Notes under the pieces: model-generated
What the model was told of the DNA's origin: nothing
What the model saw: the letters and a program-made list of their open reading frames with translations, nothing else
Database searches by the model: none
Source: CBDDKZ01 sp965230415
Lineage (GTDB): Bacteria > Bacteroidota > Bacteroidia > Cytophagales > JAAEPT01
Direction: 5' to 3'
NCBI GenBank assembly: GCA_965230415.1
Contig: CBDDKZ010000005.1
Span: forward strand, 4,278,001 to 4,342,000
Length of the DNA: 64,000 nt
Translations under genes and position numbers: made by a program
In this document: one piece after another, positions 33,397-41,591 of the stretch
How the letters are laid out: every line of letters starts with the position of its first letter
How positions within the stretch are numbered: the stretch's first letter is position 1

Positions 33397-34116
33397 ATGA
33401 AATTAAAATTGAGTGTCTTTACTTTTCATATTGCCAATTCAAGCTTCGGAGCTACTGCAAAGGCACTTCTTTATCCCCCGAATAATAAAAAGACACCAGG
33501 TCTAATCCACGCTGAGTGTTTAGCTTCCATGACTCTTGGTTCCCCATTATTTTCGATGAATCGAATTTTGATGAACAAAATCGAAATGTTCGCTCAATGG
33601 GAGGATGAAGAATCAATTGATAAATTCTTAAATGAAAACAAGCTCGGAAGAAACCTTTCAAAGGGCTGGTATACAAGGTTGACTTTTGCCAGACAATGGG
33701 GTGAAATAGACGAATTTAAAATCCCTAAAAATTCAATTGATCTATCAGATGAAGAACCAGTTGTAGCCGTGACTTTAGCTAGAATGAGGCTACCTCAAGT
33801 ACCTCGCTTTATACGCTGGGGTCGACCAGTAGAAAAGCTTGTTAGGGATCATCCCGGAAAGACACTATCAACAGCTGGAATTCGCTTACCAAATACGGTA
33901 TCAACATTTTCTATCTGGAAGAATAGATTAGAAATGGAAGGAATGGTTCGTGGTCATAGTTCAGTCGAGCGCCCGAAAAGACACGCTGACGCCATGATGG
34001 AAAGAGAAAGAAAAGACTTTCACTTTCAATTCACAACGCTAAGATTTAGACCTATTTCTGAACATGGAAGCTGGTTAGGGAAATCAAATTATATATATAA
34101 CCCTTCCAGAGAATGA
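33397..34116 (+). CDS. Spheroidene monooxygenase-like (CrtA-like) protein
   Basis: 239 residues from the ATG at 33397 (the longer GTG-initiated frame lies in the attC). It follows the CrtA pattern: FTFHIANSSFGATAKALLYP, TPGLIHAECLASMTLGSP, FAQWEDEESIDKFLNENKLGR, PVVAVTLARMRLPQVPRFIRWGRPVEKLVRDHPGKTLSTAGI, TVSTFSIWKNRLEMEGMVRG. CrtA introduces keto groups into carotenoids in phototrophs; relatives in non-phototrophs have unknown substrates. The stop overlaps the next start (ATGA), so the pair is co-translated. Superfamily call moderate, substrate unknown. Confidence 0.65.
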   Translation: MKLKLSVFTFHIANSSFGATAKALLYPPNNKKTPGLIHAECLASMTLGSPLFSMNRILMNKIEMFAQWEDEESIDKFLNENKLGRNLSKGWYTRLTFARQWGEIDEFKIPKNSIDLSDEEPVVAVTLARMRLPQVPRFIRWGRPVEKLVRDHPGKTLSTAGIRLPNTVSTFSIWKNRLEMEGMVRGHSSVERPKRHADAMMERERKDFHFQFTTLRFRPISEHGSWLGKSNYIYNPSRE

Positions 34117-35003
34117 CTTTTGCTAAAGGAAGACAATGGTTTCAAGATTGGTTTAGTCAACAATGGATAATCATTTGGGGAAAACAGATTAATCCATCTA
34201 AATCTTCATGGTTAATGGGACCTTTTGCGAACATCGGTCCAATAGCAGATGATTGGATAAATCAATTAGCTAAAGATGAAGGATTAATAATTGAAAGAGA
34301 CTCTAAATCCAGAGGACTAATCCAAAGTATTAAAGACCTTAACCTAGCAGACCATGAACTAACAAAATTATCAGTTAATGTAATTGACTTTTATCAGAAC
34401 ACATCTAACTACAAGTTAGGTTTTTCAGTTAATTGGAATCCACTCTTTAGAGTATTCGGCATCTTTGTGAACATTCTTTTTAGCAGACGGATTCATCAGC
34501 TAAACGTACCAACGAATAACCTTAAGGATTCTGAAGAAGTTAACAGCGAAATTATTGCTCTAATAAACCCACGAACAAATCAAGTAAAGTATACTGTATG
34601 GTTTCGGACACTTAAATCAAATAACCAAGTTATATTCTCTGGGGTTTACAGTATTTGTACTTTACCAGATGGTAAAAAATGCATAAAAGCTGTATTCCCT
34701 TTACCAAATGGAAATGCTACAGTTATCATGTCTCCTAGTGTTGGAAAAGAGGGAGAGCTAATCCTTGATTCAAAGGGGTCTAAGTTTGGGGACCCAGGTT
34801 TTTATTTCGTCATGATCGATTCTAAAGGAAACTACTGGTCGAGAAACCACCGTTCTTTTAGAGATAGACTAATAGTTTCATCAAACAGCAAAGGCTTGAA
34901 TGCTGAGCATACTCAATCACTATGGAATAAGAGAGTACTTCAATTCAAATATGACATTAGAGATAAAGTGAAAACTACATACAACACTGTATATAGCAAA
35001 TAG
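34113..35003 (+). CDS. Partner protein of the CrtA-like gene, unknown function
   Basis: 296 residues, overlapping the upstream gene by 4 bp. It begins FAKGRQWFQDWFSQQWIIIWGKQINPSKSSWLMGPFANIGPIADDWINQLA and continues as a beta-rich protein (YSICTLPDGKKCIKAVFPLPNGNATVIMSP; GSKFGDPGFYFVMIDSKGNYW). No signal peptide or recognised domain. The last residues (TTYNTVYSK) and stop are encoded inside attC A3. Confidence 0.7.
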   Translation: MTFAKGRQWFQDWFSQQWIIIWGKQINPSKSSWLMGPFANIGPIADDWINQLAKDEGLIIERDSKSRGLIQSIKDLNLADHELTKLSVNVIDFYQNTSNYKLGFSVNWNPLFRVFGIFVNILFSRRIHQLNVPTNNLKDSEEVNSEIIALINPRTNQVKYTVWFRTLKSNNQVIFSGVYSICTLPDGKKCIKAVFPLPNGNATVIMSPSVGKEGELILDSKGSKFGDPGFYFVMIDSKGNYWSRNHRSFRDRLIVSSNSKGLNAEHTQSLWNKRVLQFKYDIRDKVKTTYNTVYSK

Positions 35004-35171
35004 GGCGTTCGGTGGTTTACGAAAGTCCAGTGGTTATTTGAAACACCGCCAAATCGTTGATTTGGCTTTTAAGAATGAATAAATTAAAAACAAAATAAAC
35101 GACTTGGCTCGGAGCTAGCTTGAAAGTTCAGTACTTTCTACTGCCCTATATGTCATATACAAAACGTTAGC
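34977..35171 (+). repeat. attC-like site A3 (long type)
   Basis: R'' ACATACAAC (exact complement of the GTTGTATGT cassette start at 33387), R' CGTTAGC, about 195 bp. Outer arms TGTATATAGCAAATAGGGC and GCCCTATATGTCATATAC pair well. Confidence 0.9.
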
Positions 35172-35178
35172 AGAAATC

Positions 35179-36183
35179 ATGAAGAGAAAAACAGCAATTT
35201 CATCGTTTATTTCCTTAATCGTATTATTTGGTTGTAATAGTGACAGAGAATTTTCTGAGCGAAAAAACCTTTCTGAATTTAACAAAACAATTTTTGTACC
35301 AACATTAGAGCACAAAATCACAAATGACTCGAATTATATTTATTGCGCTACATTACTTTTTGCATGGGATGAAATTAGGAAGCAAATTGAATCACCGTTA
35401 ACAATATCTGAAAAAGATTATGATCTTAATTTAGTCCATAATTCAAGTACTTTTGAGGATGTTTTAAAAAGTGAAGAATACGACGCCAGTGGAGAAATTG
35501 ATGGAGATAAAATCAAAGCTAGAGCTGTGTTTAAAAAATCATTACCTTATAAAAACAAACTAATAAACTTTAATGGAGAACTGACTTTTGATGGCCAACG
35601 AGTTTCCTCTTTTGGTGTAAGAGGATTTGATAGTTATAAACTGTTAAGAATAATTGAAATTATGTACTATAAGAATGATGATGATTTCATCATCAAATTG
35701 TTGCCTGAAAATACAGAACACGAAATACTTCTATTTAAGACAACTAAGGAATTCCATTCATTGGTTGAAATGAAGAATGAAATTGAAAAGCTTACTTTGC
35801 TGGGACAGTCAGAATCGAAAAATGAAAAAACGAATTGGAAATACCAGTTAAGTGAAGATGATAAAGTTGTTATACCTAAATTTGATTTTAATATCGAAAC
35901 AAACTACACTGGTTTAGAAGGTTGTAGGTTTAATACTAAAGATCAAAATTTTTTGGTGACAAAAGCTTGGCAAAGTACCGCGTTTATCTTTGATGAAAAT
36001 GGTGCCAAAATAAAAAGCGAATCAGTATTTGAAGCAGCAACTGAAGAAATGGATGAAGACAGACCTAAACCAAAAAAAATGATTTTTGACAAGCCATTTT
36101 TAATCTTACTCAAGAGAGTTGATGCTGACAATCCATATTTTGGGTTATGGACATCAAATGCAGAACTCATGATTAAGGAATAA
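35179..36183 (+). CDS. Serpin-like lipoprotein
   Basis: 334 residues with lipobox VLFGC. The C-terminal part (about 240-330) recalls the serpin hinge and s4B region: KAWQSTAFIFDENGAKIKSE...ATEEM and MIFDKPFLILLKRVDADNPYFGLWTSNAELM, compared with the serpin pattern F.ADHPFLFxIRDxxTGxILFMG. The N-terminal half also has serpin-like spacing (YCATLLFAWDEIRKQI). The reactive-centre loop cannot be assigned. Single gene of cassette A4; the start is 13 bp after the crossover. Confidence 0.55.
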   Translation: MKRKTAISSFISLIVLFGCNSDREFSERKNLSEFNKTIFVPTLEHKITNDSNYIYCATLLFAWDEIRKQIESPLTISEKDYDLNLVHNSSTFEDVLKSEEYDASGEIDGDKIKARAVFKKSLPYKNKLINFNGELTFDGQRVSSFGVRGFDSYKLLRIIEIMYYKNDDDFIIKLLPENTEHEILLFKTTKEFHSLVEMKNEIEKLTLLGQSESKNEKTNWKYQLSEDDKVVIPKFDFNIETNYTGLEGCRFNTKDQNFLVTKAWQSTAFIFDENGAKIKSESVFEAATEEMDEDRPKPKKMIFDKPFLILLKRVDADNPYFGLWTSNAELMIKE

Positions 36184-36184
36184 C

Positions 36185-36352
36185 TTCTGCTAACATTCTG
36201 TAAAATCATGGCTCAGAAGTGGGTTTGGAAGCATTATTGTTTCATGGTTTCCCCGTCAATCTACAAGATTGACTTTGTGAGATCCCAATATTAAATTGGG
36301 AGAAAGTAAATTACAAGAAAAGACAGCCACAGATTTATACAGTGGCGTTAGC
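36185..36352 (+). repeat. attC-like site A4 (long type)
   Basis: R'' TTCTGCTAAC, exact complement of the cassette start GTTAGCAGAA. R' GCGTTAGC. About 168 bp, sharing the right arm (AGACAGCCACAGATTTATAC) with sites A2 and 2 but with a shorter centre. Confidence 0.92.
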
Positions 36353-36366
36353 AACAATTAGAGACC

Positions 36367-37944
36367 ATGAAGAAAGTTTTAATTTTACTAGTGCTTTTAA
36401 TAGGCTTAATGGCTAAAGGTCAAAACGTAAACGTATCCAACGGAAGTGTTTTTGACGGAGAGCCATATCTAGCTATAAATCCTAATAATTCTCAGCATAT
36501 TGTTATCGCTTGGATGGCTTGGGTAAACCTTGCGAATCGCTTTCAGATAAAAACCAAAGCAAGTTTTGACGGAGGGCAGACATGGAGCTCTGAGACCTTG
36601 CTACCTCATATGGTCACAGGATATTCATCTCCTGACCCGTGTGTGGCATTCAATCATTTAGAGGATGTTTTTATCTCATATATTGATTTTACTGGTACAA
36701 CTCCACCTGTAACTGGAGGCATTTATATTTCAAAATCCACAGATAGCGGCCTAACCTGGGGAACTCCTTCTGAAGTGATTAACTCTTCTTTTGACGAGAC
36801 AAAATGGCCTATAGACAGACCTTGGATGGCAATCGACAGGTCTAACGGACCAAATCAAGGTAATATTTATATCACCTCATTTAATTTAAACCGTTTAAAC
36901 CCTCCTTTTAATCCTTATTTATCTGTTTCTTCAGATAATGGAAGTACATTTTCAACTAGATATGTGGACACGACCAACTGGCTTGCCGGAAGTATCAACC
37001 CACTACCAATTTGTTTCCCAACTGTAAGCAGTTCAGGGGTTCTGTATCTTTCTTATCCTTCTTATGTACTGACTCAAAGCTTATATACACAATCTTTCTT
37101 GGGTATCTCAAATGATGGAGGAAACAGCATTTCACATAAACTAATAGTTACTAATAATCCACCAGCTCAATTAGAAGATTACCCCTTAGCAAAGAAAGGT
37201 TCTCCCTTAATTAGCGATCCATCTGATTCTTTGCATCTAGCATTTGTATTTTTAAGTGGTGAGACAGGAGACCTTGATGTTTATCTCACAGAAACTTATG
37301 ATGCCGGATTTAACTGGTCAATTCCTCAAAGAATTAATGACGATCCAATATTCAATAATAGAATGCAAGATTTGGTTTGGGCCGACTTTGACAATGATGG
37401 AGATTTGGTAATAAGTTGGAGAGACCGAAGAAATGGCTCAGACAGTACATTTCAAGCCAATACAGAAATATGGGCTGCCTTTCGATGTAAAGACTCTTTA
37501 AATTTTGAACCTAACTTTCAGCTTACCAGCCAATCCATTATACACGATACGGATTTGGAAGAAGCGGGGAATGATTTTATGTGTATCCAACTACAAGATG
37601 ATACTTTGAGTGCTGCTTGGGGTGATCCAAGGGATGGTGAAATCAATATTTGGTTTCAACGAATGAACACGAAAGGAGCAGTTCTATCAACGAATCTGAT
37701 TTCAACAGATAAAGCTCCATCAATTCAGATTTACCCGAATCCAACAAGTTCAGAGCTCACAATACAGGGGGAACAGATTGAATATATTCAAATATATGAC
37801 CTAAATGGAAAACTGGTCAGCGCAAAAGAAGAATTGAATAAAAGCACTATTAATGTTCAAATCGGCAACTTGAATAGCGGTTCATATGTGGTAAAAGTTA
37901 AACATAAATTCGGAATACAATCGAGTTCAATTATTAAAAAGTAA
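36367..37944 (+). CDS. Secreted BNR/sialidase-like beta-propeller protein with T9SS tail
   Basis: 525 residues. Signal peptide MKKVLILLVLLIGLMAKG; beta-propeller blades with Asp-box type turns (KASFDGGQTWSSETLL; KSTDSGLTWGTPSEV; SSDNGSTFSTRYVD), then a type A T9SS domain (APSIQIYPNPTSSELTIQG...GSYVVKVKHKFGIQSSSIIKK). Enzymatic sialidase residues (FRIP) are not seen, so it may be a binding or adhesin-like propeller. It is cassette cargo delivered by the organism's own T9SS. Confidence 0.85.
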   Translation: MKKVLILLVLLIGLMAKGQNVNVSNGSVFDGEPYLAINPNNSQHIVIAWMAWVNLANRFQIKTKASFDGGQTWSSETLLPHMVTGYSSPDPCVAFNHLEDVFISYIDFTGTTPPVTGGIYISKSTDSGLTWGTPSEVINSSFDETKWPIDRPWMAIDRSNGPNQGNIYITSFNLNRLNPPFNPYLSVSSDNGSTFSTRYVDTTNWLAGSINPLPICFPTVSSSGVLYLSYPSYVLTQSLYTQSFLGISNDGGNSISHKLIVTNNPPAQLEDYPLAKKGSPLISDPSDSLHLAFVFLSGETGDLDVYLTETYDAGFNWSIPQRINDDPIFNNRMQDLVWADFDNDGDLVISWRDRRNGSDSTFQANTEIWAAFRCKDSLNFEPNFQLTSQSIIHDTDLEEAGNDFMCIQLQDDTLSAAWGDPRDGEINIWFQRMNTKGAVLSTNLISTDKAPSIQIYPNPTSSELTIQGEQIEYIQIYDLNGKLVSAKEELNKSTINVQIGNLNSGSYVVKVKHKFGIQSSSIIKK

Positions 37945-37948
37945 ACAG

Positions 37949-38000
37949 TTGCTAACAAAACCTAAACTGCATTAAAACGCAGTTTGGCCAGAACGTTGTG
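37949..38000 (+). repeat. attC-like site A5 (short type)
   Basis: R'' TTGCTAAC and R' CGTTGTG around one clean hairpin, AAACTGC-ATTAAAAC-GCAGTTT. About 52 bp. Complements its cassette start GTTAGCAA. Confidence 0.9.
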
Positions 38001-38038
38001 TTTCATGAAAAAGAAAAAATCAATAAACGATCAACGAA

Positions 38039-38797
38039 ATGAAGAAATGGTACGAATCTCTATTTGAAAATTCAGCAAAAAATTATGACAATGAAAGATT
38101 TGTCAAAGGAACAATTGGCGAATGTAATTTTATTGAAAATGAACTAGCATTTAATAAAGACTTGAAAATCCTTGACGTTGGATGTGGAACAGGAAGACAC
38201 GCAATCGAACTTACAAAAAGAGGATATTCAGTAATAGGAATTGATTTATCAGAATCTCAAATTTACAGAGCAAAAGAAAAGGCTAAAACTGAAAATCTTG
38301 AAATTCAATTTTTAGTAGGAGACGCAAGACAAATTCCTTTCAAAGACGAATTTGAAATTGCGATTATGATGTGTGAAGGTGGATTTCCATTAATGGAAAC
38401 AGATGAAGAAAATTATGAAATATTAAAGAGTGTTTCCCTATCAATCAAATCAAATGGTAAAATAATATTTACCACCTTAAATGGATTGTTTCCAATATTT
38501 AATTCAACAAATCAATTTACAAAGGATAAAGGAAAAAAGAGTGCACAATTCCACAATAATAATTTTAATTTGATGACATTTAGAGACCATTTTGAAACTG
38601 AATTTGAAGATGATTTAGGGAACAAAAAGAAAATAGAATGCAATCAAAGATTTTACATTCCTTCAGAAATTACTTGGTTGCTAAAATCATTGGGTTATCA
38701 AAATATTGAAATATTTGGAGCAAAACTCGGACAATTTTCAAGAGAAGATATTTTAACAACTAAAGATTTTGAAATGCTTGTAATTGCACATAAATAA
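38039..38797 (+). CDS. SAM-dependent methyltransferase (cassette A6)
   Basis: 252 residues. Motif I LKILDVGCGTGRHAIELTKRGYSVIGIDLS, motif II GDARQIPFKDEFEIAIMM and a C-terminal substrate region (FYIPSEITWLLKSLGYQNIEIFGA). Resembles small-molecule UbiE-like methyltransferases. AT-rich compared with the chromosomal methyltransferase at 20610. It starts 44 bp after the attC A5 crossover. Confidence 0.9.
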   Translation: MKKWYESLFENSAKNYDNERFVKGTIGECNFIENELAFNKDLKILDVGCGTGRHAIELTKRGYSVIGIDLSESQIYRAKEKAKTENLEIQFLVGDARQIPFKDEFEIAIMMCEGGFPLMETDEENYEILKSVSLSIKSNGKIIFTTLNGLFPIFNSTNQFTKDKGKKSAQFHNNNFNLMTFRDHFETEFEDDLGNKKKIECNQRFYIPSEITWLLKSLGYQNIEIFGAKLGQFSREDILTTKDFEMLVIAHK

Positions 38798-38807
38798 AAA
38801 AGAACAC

Positions 38808-38836
38808 GAACGCAACAATGCATAAATGGCGTTACA
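38808..38836 (+). repeat. Collapsed attC-like site A6
   Basis: ACGCAAC (R''-like) and GCGTTAC (R'-like) separated by only 13 bases containing the palindrome ATGCAT. Too short to form the normal two-arm structure; likely an internal deletion. Confidence 0.55.
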
Positions 38837-38857
38837 CATCATTTTTAAAGTGCTAGC

Positions 38858-38992
38858 ATGTCGTACAAGCGCTTACAGGAATTGAATAAAATTCACGGGA
38901 AACTTAATTCAAAAAAAGGAATTTGTTTCTATCATAATTGTGAGGAGAAGGCTATCGAATCGCATACCATATCCGAGTGGATATTTCGGTGA
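38858..38992 (+). pseudogene. Truncated cassette gene with a C-x-x-x-x-C zinc-knuckle start
   Basis: A 44-codon frame reading MSYKRLQELNKIHG... with a CFYHNCEEKAIESHTISEW block, the N-terminal signature of a family with C...C...SH.I motifs. It ends abruptly at TGA next to a possible insertion-sequence end, so it is probably the stump of a longer gene. Confidence 0.45.
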
Positions 38993-38995
38993 TAG

Positions 38996-39026
38996 TGGGC
39001 CAAAATTTTCGTTGCTAAATGGGCCA
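38996..39026. repeat. Paired TGGGCCA repeats, possible insertion-sequence end
   Basis: TGGGCCA occurs at 38996 and 39020, with AATTTTCGTTGCT between. The spacing recalls the multiple terminal repeats of IS21-type elements, but no transposase remnant is seen. Confidence 0.3.
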
Positions 39027-39119
39027 CTAGTCTTGAGGTTGTGTCGTTGTTTTCAGATCAAACTTTAAATTTGCGCTCAAGACATAGAAAATGAACGAAC
39101 AAATTAGAAAAGTAGAAAA

Positions 39120-39154
39120 AGCGGATATCCCGCTACGCCTGATTTGCAATCAGG
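39120..39154. repeat. Tandem REP-like hairpins before attI copy B
   Basis: AGCGG-ATATC-CCGCT (39120-39134) and CCTGATT-TGC-AATCAGG (39138-39154), followed by GGATC-TGT-GATCC inside the 144-bp repeat. Short loops and a close series resemble REP/BIME units used by REP-associated transposases. Confidence 0.5.
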
Positions 39155-39163
39155 TGCCATTAT

Positions 39164-39307
39164 CGAAGGATCTGTGATCCTGTTACTCCTCGCGGTCTAA
39201 TTTATTAAAAGGCTATAAATACGGAAGAGCTGGATTTAATAAGTAATATTTGGATTTTTTTTGGTATAATAGAAATATAATATAGTAGTGTATTATACTG
39301 AATTGTT
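39164..39307 (+). repeat. attI: Orphan attI-like copy B
   Basis: Near-identical 144-bp partner of 29288-29431. Identity ends exactly at the G^TT crossover, after which this copy continues with the HEPN-like cassette start GTTAGCCGC. Confidence 0.88.
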
Positions 39308-39491
39308 AGCCGCAAACAAAATGAACGAATATCTAGACATAGAAGACAGAGAGAAAGACTATAAAGAGATTCATTCAGAAACGTTTCGTACTGAAACCGG
39401 AATAAGGGCTATTGGTTTGTATCCCTACGGTGTTGAGTGTATTTACTGATAACATCAAAATGACGAATTTAGGCATTAAAAACAGATAGTT

Positions 39492-39782
39492 ATGTCTAAA
39501 CAAAGAAATAGCGGGGAGATGTTTCCATTGATAGAAGAATGGGAACGCAGTGGTCAAAGTCAAAAGGAGTTCTGTAGCTCAGTTGGTGTAGCGCAGCATT
39601 TAATGTCGTATTGGGTGAAGAAATACAGAGAAGAGGCCATTGATGAGAAATCTGGTTTTACAGAAATAAAAGCTAGTTCATTAGCCAGTCCGATCGAAAT
39701 CTGTTACCCCAACGGAGTGGTTGTTCGCCTGTCAGACCCGAAAGCTACAGGTCTACTCAAAACACTCATTGGGCTGATCTAG
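39492..39782 (+). CDS. tnpA: IS66 accessory protein TnpA
   Basis: 96 residues. QRNSGEMFPLIEEWERSGQSQKEFCSSVGVAQHLMSYWVKKYR is the helix-turn-helix of IS66 TnpA (InsA-like) proteins; the C-terminus IEICYPNGVVVRLSDPKATGLLKTLIGLI is typical. Its TAG stop overlaps the GTG start of tnpB by one base, showing translational coupling. Confidence 0.9.
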   Translation: MSKQRNSGEMFPLIEEWERSGQSQKEFCSSVGVAQHLMSYWVKKYREEAIDEKSGFTEIKASSLASPIEICYPNGVVVRLSDPKATGLLKTLIGLI

Positions 39783-40129
39783 TGTTTACCTTAAGCAGCT
39801 CGAATCGTTTTTTTCTTCACCGTAAACCAACTGATATGCGCAAAGGCTTTGATAGCCTGGCTGGTTTAGTACAAACAGAGATGCAATCTAATCCATTGGA
39901 CGGATCGGTTTATGTATTTATGAATAAAAATCGTAACCTGATTAAACTATTGCATTGGCAGAAAGGTGGCTTTACCCTTTACTACAAAAGATTAGAACGA
40001 GGTGTTTTTGAACGTCCGACATGTGATGATTCCACTCAAATCACCTGGTCTGAATTGGTGATGATAATAGAAGGAATACAACTAGATTCTATTAAGAAAA
40101 AAGTGCGCTATAAAAGGGCTAAAACATAG
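39782..40129 (+). CDS. tnpB: IS66 accessory protein TnpB
   Basis: 115 residues with the IS66 Orf2 signature: FFLHRKPTDMRKGFDSLAGLVQTEMQ, GSVYVFMNKNRNLIKLLHWQKGGFTLYYKRLERGVFE. Required with TnpA and TnpC for IS66 transposition in studied members. GTG start overlapping tnpA. Confidence 0.95.
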   Translation: MFTLSSSNRFFLHRKPTDMRKGFDSLAGLVQTEMQSNPLDGSVYVFMNKNRNLIKLLHWQKGGFTLYYKRLERGVFERPTCDDSTQITWSELVMIIEGIQLDSIKKKVRYKRAKT

Positions 40130-40160
40130 GTTTAAAACCTATTTTTGCGTATTTTTAACT

Positions 40161-41591
40161 ATGCCAAAACAGCAAGATTTAGCAGAAGAAAATTTGGTTT
40201 TACGTCAAGAGGTAGCCTTTCTAAAAGAAGAACTGGCACAGCTAAAGCGGATGCTATTTGGCAGCAAAAAAGAGCGTTTCATCGCTGGTGATAATGGTCA
40301 GCAATCCTTGTTTGATACACCTGCCCAACAAGAAGAACCCGAACAGGAAAACATCACTTATCAACGTAACAAACCTGCTAAAAACAACGCAAAACGTTTG
40401 TTATTACCGGCGCACCTGCCTCGCAAAGAAGAGGTGATTGAGCCAGAAGGTATCGACACGGAGCGTTGTATTAAAATCGGGGAAAAAGTATCGGAGGTAC
40501 TTGAATATACACCGGGTAAGTTTTATGTCAACAAAACCGTTCGTCCGGTATATAAACAAGTCAATGAAGAAATCACGGTAGCGGATTTGCCAACTCAGGT
40601 TATCCCAAATGGCAATGCGGGAGCTTCACTTTTAGCCTATTTAATGGTTAGTAAGTTCATTGATCACTTGCCCTTTTATCGTCAGGTACAAATCTTTAAA
40701 CGAGATGGGATGAAAATCCCTGAATCAACGATCACTGGTTGGTTTAGAAAGACCTGTGATTTACTCACCCCACTTTATGAACTGATGACCAAGCAGATAA
40801 GAGGGTCGGATTACATACAAGCTGACGAAAGTCCGATTCCGGTGTTAAGTAATCAGAAACCGGGGAGCACGCATAAGGGGTATCAATGGGTGTTTTTATT
40901 ACCAAAAAGCAAGCTGGTAATATTCCAATATTACGCTTCCAGAGGCCAGGAAGTGCCCAATGAATTATTGGCTGATTTTAAGGGCTGCCTACAAACTGAT
41001 GGCTATGCAGGATATGGTACTATAGGCAAAAAGGAAGCCATTACCCATATTGCTTGCATGGCTCATGCCCGTCGCAAGTTTGAAGTCGCTCAACAAAATG
41101 ATCCAAAGTTGGCTACTTATGCACTAGAATTAATACAGCAATTATATGCTGTAGAACGCAGGGTAACAGATAATGGGCTCGATGTCAGCGAGATAAAATC
41201 ATTGCGTCAGGAAAAATCAGTTCCTTTGCTGGATCAATTCAAAACATGGCTTGATGAAACTTATCCAGCAGTACTCCCTAAAAGCGCAATAGGTAAAGCA
41301 ATTGCTTATACTTTAAAACTGTGGCCGCAATTAAGCCGATATACTGAAAACGGTGAATGGCACATTGATAACAATGCGGTAGAAAACAAAATTCGCCCAC
41401 TGGCTTTAGGTAGAAAGAATTATTTGTTTGCCGGTTCGCACAATGCAGCTCAACAGGCAGCTATGATGTATTCCTTTTTCGGTACCTGCAAACTAAATGA
41501 TGTAGAACCACTGGAATGGTTAAAGCAAACATTACAAAAAATACCTGATACCAAATTGGCAGATCTCCATAAACTTTTACCCATTAAGTAA
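40161..41591 (+). CDS. tnpC: IS66 DDE transposase TnpC
   Basis: 476 residues. N-terminal leucine-rich coiled coil (LAEENLVLRQEVAFLKEELAQLKRMLFG), a zinc-binding-type region, and a DDE core with Asp in YIQADESPIPV, Asp in LQTDGYAGYG and Glu in DNNAVENKIRPLALGRKNYLFAGS. Full length for IS66. Probably functional. Confidence 0.95.
   Translation: MPKQQDLAEENLVLRQEVAFLKEELAQLKRMLFGSKKERFIAGDNGQQSLFDTPAQQEEPEQENITYQRNKPAKNNAKRLLLPAHLPRKEEVIEPEGIDTERCIKIGEKVSEVLEYTPGKFYVNKTVRPVYKQVNEEITVADLPTQVIPNGNAGASLLAYLMVSKFIDHLPFYRQVQIFKRDGMKIPESTITGWFRKTCDLLTPLYELMTKQIRGSDYIQADESPIPVLSNQKPGSTHKGYQWVFLLPKSKLVIFQYYASRGQEVPNELLADFKGCLQTDGYAGYGTIGKKEAITHIACMAHARRKFEVAQQNDPKLATYALELIQQLYAVERRVTDNGLDVSEIKSLRQEKSVPLLDQFKTWLDETYPAVLPKSAIGKAIAYTLKLWPQLSRYTENGEWHIDNNAVENKIRPLALGRKNYLFAGSHNAAQQAAMMYSFFGTCKLNDVEPLEWLKQTLQKIPDTKLADLHKLLPIK

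Larger units (their letters stand above)
29429..38836 (+). mobile_element. Integron-like cassette array 2
   Basis: Six plus-strand cassettes behind attI copy A: Crp/DMT/GNAT, beta-helix, CrtA-like pair, serpin-like lipoprotein, T9SS propeller, methyltransferase. A truncated remnant follows. Start/R'' pairs: GTTGTAGGGC/GCCTTACAAC (one mismatch), GTTAAGCAGCC/GGCTGCTAAC (one-base gap), GTTGTATGT/ACATACAAC, GTTAGCAGAA/TTCTGCTAAC, GTTAGCAA/TTGCTAAC, and a degraded sixth. Confidence 0.85.

Noticed and set aside
39565..39600. tRNA-like stretch GTAGCTCAGTTGGTGTAGC
   Set aside because: It resembles a tRNA D-arm but lies inside IS66 tnpA in frame, with no acceptor or T-arm partner.
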